DNA of 64,000 nt from Photorhabdus asymbiotica (GTDB lineage: Bacteria > Pseudomonadota > Gammaproteobacteria > Enterobacterales > Enterobacteriaceae). A model generated the notes under the pieces. That model was not told the origin of the DNA and did no database searches. It worked only from the letters and a program-made list of their open reading frames with translations. This document shows, one piece after another, positions 8,196-16,224 of the stretch. Location: contig NZ_RBLJ01000001.1 of the NCBI RefSeq assembly GCF_003634575.1, forward strand, positions 124,001 to 188,000, read 5' to 3'. How positions within the stretch are numbered: position 1 is the first letter of the stretch; each line of letters begins with the position of its first letter. The translations under genes and the position numbers were made by a program.

Positions 8196-9182
8196 CTAAA
8201 ACATCTTGTTTTGTAATGTTTTTTTAAAAAACTGAATGACCTTATCATTAAACTCTTTGTGAAAATTTATGCGGTCAAAACCAGACGGGTCTGTACAAAT
8301 TATTGGTACATCACGTTTCTGTCGAATAGAGCACGGAGCAAGAAAAGAAAAATGACCTGCATTCTTTGCAATATGAAACTCTGGGGCAAATTGCAGGGCA
8401 TTTCTTATCGATTCTACATCTTTCAGTGCCACACCATCACCACCGAGTTCAGACGCCCATAGTTGGATTGGTACAGAAACACTTTTGAATCCATCTTGTG
8501 AGAACAAATTGAGTGGATCGGCAAGCACAAAAGCTTTTATGCGAGTGTCGCTTTTAGGTAATACCCGAAATTCTCGTTCACGAGCTTCTTCGCAAAGTGG
8601 CAAATCATCACGCAAGCAAAAATTAGCCGCCACCCCATAATCCGGTTTAGCTCCTGCTGCGGCTAAACCTGTGTAACCTCCTCGAGAGAAACCAAAAAAA
8701 CCAATTGCTCCTGGTGCTAAACGCGTATGTTCTGGCCATGTTCTAGTCATGAAATCAATCAGACGTCTTATATCATTTGGACGATTTACAAACACACGTA
8801 AGTGTCCTTGATCGGACACGTCCTGAAAATTGTCACCAGGATGATTAATTGCTGCAACAACAAAACCGGCATCAGCCAATGCTTCTGCCGTATCGTGGTG
8901 CCCTAAGAACGCCCCCGCACTTCCATGTGAAATAATCACCAATGACCACATTGATCCAGATGCTACACAATCACGCACACCGGGTAAGGTAAATGACCCA
9001 AGTTGGAACTGACCCGCAGGTGATTGACATGGATACCAAACAGCCCCGTGCATCGCAGGCCCCTGTTCATCCGCTGGAACATCGATCAGGCTAAATCCAG
9101 CGGCTTGTACACTCTGAATAAGTGCTATCAGCATAAATGTACTGAGTACAGCGAGAAAATAGTGAATGGTCGAACGTAGCAT
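8196..9182 (-). CDS. secreted alpha/beta hydrolase (dienelactone hydrolase-like)
   Basis: A 328-residue alpha/beta hydrolase with an N-terminal signal peptide (hydrophobic core LAVLSTFMLIALI, probable cleavage after VQAA), so it acts in the periplasm or outside the cell. The oxyanion region VIISHGSAGAFLGHHD, the nucleophile elbow GFSRGG and a late histidine in KNAGHFSFLAPC give a Ser-His pair; the acid residue probably lies around LADPLN. The pattern matches the predicted dienelactone hydrolase/PAF-acetylhydrolase-like group (COG4188). Cysteines at several places in the mature chain could form disulfides. The substrate, probably an ester or small lipid, is not assigned. It is a single gene. 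Confidence 0.75.
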   Translation of the reverse strand: MLRSTIHYFLAVLSTFMLIALIQSVQAAGFSLIDVPADEQGPAMHGAVWYPCQSPAGQFQLGSFTLPGVRDCVASGSMWSLVIISHGSAGAFLGHHDTAEALADAGFVVAAINHPGDNFQDVSDQGHLRVFVNRPNDIRRLIDFMTRTWPEHTRLAPGAIGFFGFSRGGYTGLAAAGAKPDYGVAANFCLRDDLPLCEEAREREFRVLPKSDTRIKAFVLADPLNLFSQDGFKSVSVPIQLWASELGGDGVALKDVESIRNALQFAPEFHIAKNAGHFSFLAPCSIRQKRDVPIICTDPSGFDRINFHKEFNDKVIQFFKKTLQNKMF

Positions 9183-9394
9183 AGGAATACTTCCTTAATC
9201 GAAATTCATTGAAATAATAGAGTAACGAGAATATTGATTCGAAAACTATTTTCAAGAACGTGGAAGCCTCGATCTCTGGTTTCTGATCGAGATGGAGAAT
9301 CATTCTCCAAATTTACCCTATAGATTGAACAAGTTCGGGATATTGAGGATGAAATCTGCCCGTGTTTGTCCTTCAGAGAGAAGACCGTTGGCAC

Positions 9395-10075
9395 TCAGAA
9401 ACTCTGTGCAATCCGTTCGAATAGTGCTCTTCTTGAATCTATGCTTGCCGCTACGCGCTTCTCCGCCATTTCACGGATGGCTACCGGAGCCGTTTCTGGG
9501 CGACCGGCATTGAATGGTGGTGATGGTGCATATTCCAGACCGAGTTGAATACTTTGCGCCGTTTCCTTTCCGTAAATTTCAGCAATCACCGTAAGAGCAA
9601 AATCAATGCCTGCCGTCACGCCGCCTCCTGTAATAATATTGCCATCTTTAACGACCCGGCGGCTGTCGGAAATGGCACCGAATAATGATAGCAGCGATCG
9701 CCAGCTCCAGTGACAAGCGGCACGCTTATCAACCAGTAATCCGGCTGCCCCCAGAATCAGTGAGCCGGAACACACAGAGGTGATGTATCGTGCTGACTGC
9801 GCCAGTGTTTTCACCGCGTGCATATAATGGGGAGACTGCATGGCTTCGACACACCCGCTGCCACCAGGAACGCAGAGGATATCGCAGTGTGTCAGCTGTG
9901 TTAAATCTGCCAATGACGCGAAGTGTAATCCATCAGCGGCAATTGACTGTCCGTCAACAGAAGCAACGATGACTTCCACATCCGGTACCCGAGAGAAAAA
10001 CTGATGGGGTCCGGTAAAATCCAATTGAGTCACACCGTTATAAACCGGCATCACAATAGTCATTTTATTGCTCAT
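9395..10075 (-). CDS. DJ-1/PfpI family protein (isonitrile hydratase-like)
   Basis: A 226-residue DJ-1/PfpI protein. The nucleophile elbow is SVCSGSLILGAAGLL with the conserved cysteine near residue 100, and the partner segment is GGGVTAGIDFAL. The order of motifs (LDFTGPHQFFSRVP, CVPGGSG, CHWSWRSLL) resembles the isonitrile hydratase InhA and GlxA N-terminal domains. It lacks a DNA-binding domain. It starts back-to-back with a GlxA-type regulator that carries the same domain fused to an AraC module, so the regulator probably controls this gene. AGGA lies about eight bases before the ATG. Confidence 0.8.
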   Translation of the reverse strand: MSNKMTIVMPVYNGVTQLDFTGPHQFFSRVPDVEVIVASVDGQSIAADGLHFASLADLTQLTHCDILCVPGGSGCVEAMQSPHYMHAVKTLAQSARYITSVCSGSLILGAAGLLVDKRAACHWSWRSLLSLFGAISDSRRVVKDGNIITGGGVTAGIDFALTVIAEIYGKETAQSIQLGLEYAPSPPFNAGRPETAPVAIREMAEKRVAASIDSRRALFERIAQSF

Positions 10076-10172
10076 AATTCTATTCCTGCACTTATGCTTT
10101 CAAAATCGTTATGAAAAGCGTAACGTAATTGTACGTGACACTTATGACATTAATCCCACCTTTAAGGACATC

Positions 10173-11111
10173 ATGATCGTTGCCTTTTATGTCTTTCCCG
10201 ATTTTCAGCTCCTTGACCTGAGCGGACCATTGGCAGCTTTTCAGGCTGCGGGGCTTGGTATGACGCCATGCCCTTACCAGCTATATGTACTTTCTGCGCA
10301 GGGAGGCGAAGTTCGCAGTTCCTCAGGTATTGCTATAACTACACAGTCGCCTGACGCTGTGAAACCGGATACGCTGTTAATCGTGGGGGGGCGGGGGGTT
10401 AGGCATATCAGACGCGACAGCCCGGAGACTGAAAGGCTACGTAACCTTTGCTTATCGGCATCGCGTTTCGGCAGCATCTGCACCGGTGTATTTGCACTTG
10501 CGGAGACTGGCTTGCTGAAAGGGAAAAAAGCCACCACACACTGGAAGGCGGTGGAGCGGTTTAAAAAAGCGTGGCCGGACGTGCTGATGGATGGTGAACC
10601 TCTCTTTGTGCGGGATGGCAATATCTGGACCTCTGCTGGGATAACCAGTGGCATTGATCTGGCGTTGGCGATGATTGAAGTAGACCTGGGTAGAGAAGTT
10701 TCGCGCCAAGTGGCACAGGAACTGGTTGTTTATCAGCGCCGTCCCGGCGGACAGTCACAGTTTTCACCTATGCTGCAATTGGAACCGACATCTTCACGCA
10801 TTAGCAGCGTTCTGAGCTATATTCAGGCGCACTTGAGCGAAGACCTTGACGTTATCCGGCTGGCTGAAGTGGCCTGCCTGAGCGTAAGGCAATTCAGTCG
10901 GCAGTTTAAAAATGAAACCGGTAAAACACCGGCGAGGGCAGTAGAACTCCTACGTATTGATGCGGCTCGGGCATCGCTTGAAAGCGGAGCCGACAGCATT
11001 GAGCAAATTGCGCGGCGAACCGGCTTTGGACATCCTGAACGCATGCGGCGTGCCTTTCTGCGTTATTTGGGACGTCCTCCACAAACGTATAGAATGCACC
11101 ACAGAGAATGA
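10173..11111 (+). CDS. GlxA-family transcriptional regulator (DJ-1 + AraC)
   Basis: About 312 residues: an N-terminal DJ-1/PfpI-like domain (VFPDFQLLDLSGPLAAF, SICTGVFALAETGLL) followed by an AraC-type DNA-binding domain (LAEVACLSVRQFSRQFKNET, IEQIARRTGFGHPERMRRAF). ATG 10173 is preferred over an in-frame upstream ATG because AAGGA lies four bases ahead. Such regulators sense a small metabolite through the DJ-1 domain and usually activate a neighbouring gene. Here the divergent DJ-1 gene about 100 bases away is the obvious target. The cysteine of the DJ-1 domain is retained (SICTG), so some catalytic or redox function is possible. Confidence 0.85.
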   Translation: MIVAFYVFPDFQLLDLSGPLAAFQAAGLGMTPCPYQLYVLSAQGGEVRSSSGIAITTQSPDAVKPDTLLIVGGRGVRHIRRDSPETERLRNLCLSASRFGSICTGVFALAETGLLKGKKATTHWKAVERFKKAWPDVLMDGEPLFVRDGNIWTSAGITSGIDLALAMIEVDLGREVSRQVAQELVVYQRRPGGQSQFSPMLQLEPTSSRISSVLSYIQAHLSEDLDVIRLAEVACLSVRQFSRQFKNETGKTPARAVELLRIDAARASLESGADSIEQIARRTGFGHPERMRRAFLRYLGRPPQTYRMHHRE

Positions 11112-11128
11112 CCGGCTTTAAGCCGGTC
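11110..11128. terminator. hairpin between convergent genes
   Basis: GACCGGCTT and AAGCCGGTC arms form a nine-base stem between the GlxA-type regulator and the convergent dehydrogenase. It can act on transcripts from both directions. Confidence 0.65.
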
Positions 11129-11137
11129 AGGGTGTAG

Positions 11138-12166
11138 TTACTCCATTTCCAACATAATTTTGATATCTGTCGGGCGACCTTCCGCGGCTCGTTCATAAGC
11201 TTGAATGCTGTCTTTAAATTTATAAGTTGCGGACAATAGGGGAGTTACATTGAGTTTGCCTGAACTCAGTAAACGGATAGTACGAGGGTACATATTGGCG
11301 TAGCGGAAAATGGTTTTGAATGTGATCTCTTTGGCTTGAGCAGAGACAATATCAAATGACGCAGGATAGATAGGCATACCGACCAGGACAGCTGTTCCAG
11401 CCGGCGCAATGTGATCTGAAATAGTCGCAATGACCGGTTTTGCACCACTACATTCAAATAAAATATTGACGCCACTACCATCGGTTAATGCATTAACTTT
11501 CTCAGCAAGTACTTTGCTATTAACCGGGTGGAGACCTGGATACTGTTTTGCAATTTCCAGTTTTTCATCGAACAGATCACAAATAATGACATCAGAACAA
11601 CCACCGGCTAATGCAGCAAGTGCAGTAACAATGCCGATAGTGCCGGCACCAACAACTAATGCAATATCTCCTGGTTTAATTTCTGCTTTTGTGGCTGCTT
11701 GCATACCGATAGATAACGGTTCAACCATTGCACCTTCTGCAAAACTGACATTTTCGGGTAATTTGAAGGTAAATGCTGCTGGGTGAATAACACTTTCACG
11801 TAAGCAACCATCAACAGGCGGAGTCGCCCAGAAACGAACTTCTGGATCTAAGTTATAAACACCTGCCCGTGATTGTGGTGATTGCAGATTAGGAATTCCA
11901 GGTTCTACACAAACACGATCGCCAATTTTTAAGTGAGTTACATTTTTACCAATTGCTGTGATGACACCGGATGCTTCGTGCCCAAGGATCATCGGCTTTT
12001 CGACAACAAATGGCCCAATACGCCCGTGTTGGTAATAATGTACATCGCTGCCGCAAATCCCCACCGAGTGAATTTTTATCTCAACATCATCTTCACCAAG
12101 TATTTCGGGGCTTTTCCAGTCTTGAATTGAAATCCGACCCGCTTTTTCTAACACTAATGCCTTCAT
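11138..12166 (-). CDS. zinc-dependent polyol (xylitol/sorbitol-type) dehydrogenase
   Basis: A 342-residue zinc medium-chain dehydrogenase. Catalytic zinc ligands are visible: the cysteine in VGICGSDVHYY, HE in ILGHEASG, and the glutamate in EGAMVEPLSIG. The NAD site is VVGAGTIGI with an aspartate in DLFDEKLEIAK, which favours NAD over NADP. The pattern VRFWATPPVDGCL is typical of xylitol/sorbitol dehydrogenases. The four-cysteine structural zinc lobe is absent: its region reads SPQSRAGVYNLDP. This is also seen in some bacterial xylitol dehydrogenases. It oxidises a sugar alcohol to a ketose in the cytosol. No transporter or kinase gene is next to it. Confidence 0.8.
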   Translation of the reverse strand: MKALVLEKAGRISIQDWKSPEILGEDDVEIKIHSVGICGSDVHYYQHGRIGPFVVEKPMILGHEASGVITAIGKNVTHLKIGDRVCVEPGIPNLQSPQSRAGVYNLDPEVRFWATPPVDGCLRESVIHPAAFTFKLPENVSFAEGAMVEPLSIGMQAATKAEIKPGDIALVVGAGTIGIVTALAALAGGCSDVIICDLFDEKLEIAKQYPGLHPVNSKVLAEKVNALTDGSGVNILFECSGAKPVIATISDHIAPAGTAVLVGMPIYPASFDIVSAQAKEITFKTIFRYANMYPRTIRLLSSGKLNVTPLLSATYKFKDSIQAYERAAEGRPTDIKIMLEME

Positions 12167-12433
12167 AGATACATCCTCTCATTTTTATGTTATCGATATC
12201 ATTTGCTATAAAGCCTTACAAAAATTATGCATATGAAGAAGATAGACAATGAATGGCCGATAAGCAATTTAACTTATGTTGAATATTTAGTAATGAAAAT
12301 TTTTTAACAGAGATCCCGAAATAAGGTACAAACGGGTATATCGACTGGCCGAAAACGAATCCCTTTCATATCATATTGTGGATCTTCATGTTCTGGAAAT
12401 CTTGAACCTTCAAATTAATTACAAGGAGTGATT
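12167..12433. other. divergent promoter region
   Basis: About 270 AT-rich bases between the start of the polyol dehydrogenase and the start of the DmpA-type peptidase, which are divergently transcribed. It should contain both promoters; no clear operator or RNA was seen. Confidence 0.45.
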
Positions 12434-13606
12434 ATGAAAATACTGAATATTATAATTTTATCTATATCGACAATAATAGCTTCCAATGCTTTAGCCAATG
12501 AGATTAGAGCAAGGGATTTAGGCATTCCTTTCTCTGGAGTAACCGGGAAGTATAATGCGATTACAGATGTCAGTGGCGTAATAGTTGGTTATTCAACCAT
12601 AATAGAAGGTGATGGAAAATTAGAGGTTGGAAAAGGCCCAATAAGAACTGGAGTGACAGCTATATTGCCACGAGGAAAGAAATTTAGCCCGGTATTTTCT
12701 GGTATCTTCTCTTTAAATGGAAATGGAGATATGACCGGCAATCAATGGGTCAAAGAGAGTGGTTTTCTGGAAACGCCAATCTTAATAACCAACACTCATA
12801 GCGTTGGTGTTGTCAGAGACTCAACAATTAGCTGGATGATTGATAACAATCTAACATCACCACTAAAAGATGATTTATTTTGGTTATTACCTGTGGTTGC
12901 AGAAACGTGGGATGGAATATTAAACGATATAAACGGTATGCATGTAAAAAAAGAGCATGTATATAATGCGTTGAATAGTGCTAAATCAGGAGCGATAGAA
13001 GAGGGTAATGTCGGCGGGGGAACGGGAATGAACCTGTTTAAATTTAAAGGGGGTACAGGTACTTCATCAAGAATTCTAGATAAAAAAGATGGAGGCTATA
13101 CCGTTGGCGTTCTTGTTCAAGGCAACTTTGGTGATAGAGATGACTTGATTATTGCGGGGATTCCAGTAGGTAAAGAAATACAGGATCTCAACCCGGTATA
13201 TCATGGAGACAAGAAAAAAATAAAGGATGCGGGTTCTATAATAGCAGTGGTGGCTACGGATGCGCCATTAGCTCCTCACCAATTAGAAAAAATCGCTAAA
13301 AGAGTATCTCTTGGGCTTGCAAAAGTAGGTGGTGTAGCCAGGAATACTAGCGGTGAGATATTTATTGCATTTTCAACCGCAAATAATGATGCATTCTCTA
13401 GAGATAATGCAAAAACAATAAAAATATTGCCAAATGACAAACTAGATCCTTTGTATGAAGCAACTATAAATGCAACAGAAGAAGCAATAATTAATGCCAT
13501 GATTGCCGCCAAAAAAATGGTTGGGAGAAATGGTAATACTTCGTATCCTATTCCTAAAGATAGGGTTAAAGAGATATTAAGAAAACATAATGTACTCAAT
13601 ACCTGA
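12434..13606 (+). CDS. DmpA/BapA-type P1 family peptidase, secreted
   Basis: About 390 residues with a Sec signal peptide (KILNIIILSISTIIASNALA), so probably periplasmic. The body matches self-cleaving P1 family aminopeptidases (DmpA, BapA): ITDVSGVIVGYSTI, ILITNTHSVGVVRD, EGNVGGGTGM, YTVGVLVQGNFG, and AGSIIAVVATDAPLAPHQL. In the family the chain cuts itself before the serine of that last motif to free the N-terminal nucleophile; here that is Gly-Ser at about 267-268. Known members release N-terminal L-amino acids, D-alanyl esters or beta-amino acids. AAGGAG precedes ATG 12434 by five bases. It is a single gene, and markedly AT-rich. Confidence 0.85.
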   Translation: MKILNIIILSISTIIASNALANEIRARDLGIPFSGVTGKYNAITDVSGVIVGYSTIIEGDGKLEVGKGPIRTGVTAILPRGKKFSPVFSGIFSLNGNGDMTGNQWVKESGFLETPILITNTHSVGVVRDSTISWMIDNNLTSPLKDDLFWLLPVVAETWDGILNDINGMHVKKEHVYNALNSAKSGAIEEGNVGGGTGMNLFKFKGGTGTSSRILDKKDGGYTVGVLVQGNFGDRDDLIIAGIPVGKEIQDLNPVYHGDKKKIKDAGSIIAVVATDAPLAPHQLEKIAKRVSLGLAKVGGVARNTSGEIFIAFSTANNDAFSRDNAKTIKILPNDKLDPLYEATINATEEAIINAMIAAKKMVGRNGNTSYPIPKDRVKEILRKHNVLNT

Positions 13607-14038
13607 AATATATTAGCTCAGACAAGGTAAATCCGAGCTGTCCACCAATTCCCGCAAATATTGAGCCAACTGACTAACAGTTTTCTCACCGGTGGCAGCT
13701 TCGGGAAAATGTCGCAGTATGCGATCGTGAAAGGCGATAACTTCCCGAGCACTCACTCTGATCTTGGAACAGGAGTTTAGTTCTATTTTTGATCCAGAGT
13801 TCAGGTTAATTAACATCTGCTACTCAGCCAGAACTGTTATGCTATTTGACAAGAGTAGCAGAAATGAAGGAGATGGTTACCAAGGTTCTGGTAAAATTAT
13901 AGTCCTAAAAATTCAATCTGCTGAATTAAACCTTCAACAGATAGCGATCTATCTTCATATAATGTTAACACCAGAGGCCCTACCTCTAAATCAACCTCAG
14001 TTGTCCGATATACATCTGGCCCGTAGTTTGAACCTGAT
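13607..14038. other. degraded region with possible gene fragments
   Basis: No intact gene was recognised. Minus-strand open stretches exist at 13613-13816 (containing VSAREVIAFHDRILRHFPEA, faintly like a Doc/Fic start) and at about 13905-14040 (ending SVEGLIQQIEFLGL). Both lack a credible start and the second runs into the ERIC. They are most likely remnants of lost genes; the family hints are weak. Confidence 0.3.
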
Positions 14039-14154
14039 TTATACCTGTTATCTTTCAAGTTGCCTCTTTGTTGGCTACACTCACTCACCCCAGTCACAGA
14101 GTTATCTATGCTCCTGGGGATTCGCTCCCTGGCCGTCGCGATGCATCTTGAAAT
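14039..14154 (-). repeat. ERIC element, subtype A, reverse
   Basis: Begins TATACCTGTTATCTTTCAAG and contains TCACTCACCCCAGTCACAG and the subtype-A signature CGCGATGCATCTTGAAA. The distal end is altered (TTTATATTT instead of CTATTGGGTATA). It abuts the stop codon of the small secreted gene at 14155, so part of that gene's 3' untranslated region is ERIC sequence. Confidence 0.9.
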
Positions 14155-14442
14155 TTATATTTTTTTACCTTTATAGTAAGCAACATATTTTCCAGAGCCG
14201 CAACGTTTTTCATTTAATTTTTGAGAAGATTGAAAATACCATCTAATCATTTTACCATTCAGTTTCTCATCAAATACATTTGCAAAATTATTATTAGAAT
14301 GAACAACATATCTAGTATATTGCGGGCCAGATGTAGATCCATATGAACTCGTACAACGGTCATATGAAAATGCCGATGCAGTCCCAATTCCTCCAATTAA
14401 TGCTGTTGCTAATGCACCAACTGCTAATAATTTCTTGAACAT
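14155..14442 (-). CDS. small secreted protein, paralog 1
   Basis: A 95-residue protein with a Sec signal peptide (MFKKLLAVGALATALIGGIG, cleavage after TASA) and a mature part of about 70 residues. It is a tandem paralog of the gene at 14827: signal peptides differ at one residue and the 200 bases upstream also match. The mature parts have diverged and share a VVHS segment, an FA-x-VF segment, two cysteines (likely one disulfide) and the C-terminal pattern YVAYYxGxKI. CGGAG lies upstream of the ATG at the usual distance. Function unknown. The position beside a tripartite MacB-type exporter suggests it may be that exporter's cargo. Confidence 0.75.
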   Translation of the reverse strand: MFKKLLAVGALATALIGGIGTASAFSYDRCTSSYGSTSGPQYTRYVVHSNNNFANVFDEKLNGKMIRWYFQSSQKLNEKRCGSGKYVAYYKGKKI

Positions 14443-14826
14443 AAAAATTCTCCGTTAATAGTGTCATAACTTACAACTTAAATGTACCGCTTGCCATAAT
14501 GCATGTTAAATCTAAATCATCACCAGATGATGTCACAATTTTAAAATTTAAAAGCTGCTTATGTTTTTATTTGAGATTTAAAACCTAAACTCTATTATTA
14601 TAATTTATGGAAAATTATGATTTCAATATTATTTACATAAGTAAGTGATTCATGGTTTCTAATAATAATTGTAACGTAATGTACTGCAATCAATATCTTA
14701 AATTCGGTAAATAGTATTTTGAAAGGAAATTGGAATAGGTAAATAAGTAAAAACCCCGTTATTTCCAACGAGGTTTGTCAATGTACCGAAAAGCCTCTAA
14801 TAAGAGGGAGGCTTTTCGGTAGAGTT
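14443..14826. other. promoter region of paralog 1 and terminators of paralog 2
   Basis: The left 200 bases upstream of paralog 1 closely resemble those upstream of paralog 2 (for example CACCAGATGATGT and AATTCTCCGTTAATAGT), showing that the duplication included the promoter. The right end carries the two hairpins listed separately. Confidence 0.6.
14749..14821 (-). terminator. two hairpins, terminator of paralog 2
   Basis: First, nearest the gene, CCGAAAAGCCTC pairs with GGAGGCTTTTCGG at 14784-14821. Second, at 14749-14775, AAACCTCGTT pairs with AACGGGGTTT and is followed on the minus strand by a TTTT run. Together they form a strong termination region between the two paralogs. Confidence 0.65.
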
Positions 14827-15093
14827 TTAAATTTTTCTACCCTCATAGTAAGCGACATATAGTCTGTCACCACAAGTTGTAGAAGATTTAATATGCCATT
14901 CAATTCCACCCCTTACAAATACACCAGCAAATACGTCTGAAGAATGAACAACATTCATAGTCCATACCCTTCCATTGTGTTCTGGTACCTGATTTGCCGG
15001 GCAGCCTGGGAATTGAGTTGCTGCCGATGCAGTCCCAATTCCTCCAATTAATGCTGTTGCCAATGCACCAACTGTTAATAATTTCTTGAACAT
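14827..15093 (-). CDS. small secreted protein, paralog 2
   Basis: An 88-residue protein. The signal peptide is nearly identical to that of paralog 1 (MFKKLLTVGALATALIGGIG, then TASA). The mature part of about 63 residues has two cysteines and shares VVHS, a W-centred segment followed by two serines, and YVAYYEGRKI at the C terminus. No known family is recognised. The exporter operon starts divergently 394 bases away, so the peptide promoter and exporter promoter share one intergenic region. A periplasmic or exported peptide is likely; toxin, inhibitor or signal roles remain open. Confidence 0.75.
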   Translation of the reverse strand: MFKKLLTVGALATALIGGIGTASAATQFPGCPANQVPEHNGRVWTMNVVHSSDVFAGVFVRGGIEWHIKSSTTCGDRLYVAYYEGRKI

Positions 15094-15486
15094 AAAAATT
15101 CTCCGTTAATAGTTTCAGAATTTGCATATTAAAGATATCACTTATAAAATTATATGTGATAATGGATAAAGCCCGCTAAATCTAAATTACCACCAGATGA
15201 TGTTGCAATTTTAAATTTTATAAACTGCTTATATTTTTTATTTTAGGTTGTAAACCTGAATTCCATTATCATAATTTGTGATAAATCATGATTCCACCAT
15301 TAATTACACAAAGAAAATAATTTATTTATAATTACAACACAATGAACCAAAATAATATAAATTCTAGGCGATCAAATTTCACATTTAATTATTAATTCTT
15401 TAGGGTTAGCAGAAGTCGATTATTTCAATAAAAGGCTATTTATTCTGATAGATATAAATATTAAAGCGGAGAAATTATAAAAAACG
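15094..15486. other. divergent promoter region between secreted peptide and exporter operon
   Basis: Very AT-rich, 393 bases. It contains the upstream segment duplicated with paralog 1 and must hold the promoter for the exporter operon. No gene was seen. Shared control of peptide and exporter is plausible but no operator could be defined by eye. Confidence 0.5.
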
Positions 15487-16224
15487 ATGGCTCTTATAAA
15501 TTCTACTCAGCCTACAGTACCAATGACTCCTGTTATCAGCATGCAACGGTTAACTCGCATTTATCAACATGGAGGAGAGGGCCAAATACCGGTTCTGAAA
15601 AATATCACGGCCCAAATTTTTGCCGGGCAAAGTTGTGCTATTGTCGGAACGTCAGGGTCTGGTAAAAGCACATTACTGAATATTCTCGGCCTGCTGGATA
15701 AACCAACCTCCGGGGAATATTTTCTCTGCGGCGTTGATATGTCAACAGCCAATGCTGACCTTCGTGCCAAAATGCGTAATAAAGAAATTGGTTTTGTTTT
15801 TCAAAGTTTCCATTTATTAGCTGGAATGACAGCCACAGAGAATGTCGCTCTGCCACTTCTTTACCGCGGTATTTCTGCTTCGTTGGCCTATAAAATTGCC
15901 AGAGAAAAACTGCATCTGGTGGGTCTTTCACATCGTGCTATCCATTATCCGGCAGACTTATCTGGCGGACAGCGACAACGAGTAGCTCTCGCCAGAGCAT
16001 TGGCCGGAGAACCCTCGTTATTATTGGCCGATGAACCTACCGGTAATCTGGATCAACAAACCGCAGAAGAAATTTTAGTGTTACTTTCTTCTCTTCACAC
16101 AGATAAAGCGATGACTCTGGTCGTAATAACCCATGACCCTATGGTTGCGAACCATATGCAGCGTGAATTACGTATGATTGATGGTCAATTGCATGAAACC
16201 AGAGGTATGACAATTCATGCATAA
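15487..16224 (+). CDS. ABC transporter ATPase, MacB/LolD type
   Basis: A 245-residue nucleotide-binding subunit. Walker A is GTSGSGKST, the Q-loop region is IGFVFQSFHLL, the signature is LSGGQRQRVALARAL, Walker B is LLLADEPTGNLD and the switch histidine is in VVITHDP. This is the LolD/MacB subfamily, where a stand-alone ATPase pairs with an FtsX-like permease. GGAG is about 18 bases before the ATG, which is far, so translation may be weak or the start may be 36 bases downstream. It is the first gene of a four-gene operon; its stop overlaps the permease start by eight bases. Confidence 0.9.
   Translation: MALINSTQPTVPMTPVISMQRLTRIYQHGGEGQIPVLKNITAQIFAGQSCAIVGTSGSGKSTLLNILGLLDKPTSGEYFLCGVDMSTANADLRAKMRNKEIGFVFQSFHLLAGMTATENVALPLLYRGISASLAYKIAREKLHLVGLSHRAIHYPADLSGGQRQRVALARALAGEPSLLLADEPTGNLDQQTAEEILVLLSSLHTDKAMTLVVITHDPMVANHMQRELRMIDGQLHETRGMTIHA

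Noticed and set aside
13764-14246. 160-codon plus-strand open frame running through the ERIC
   Set aside because: Half of it is ERIC sequence and its end is antisense to the small secreted gene; it has no ribosome site and no family resemblance.
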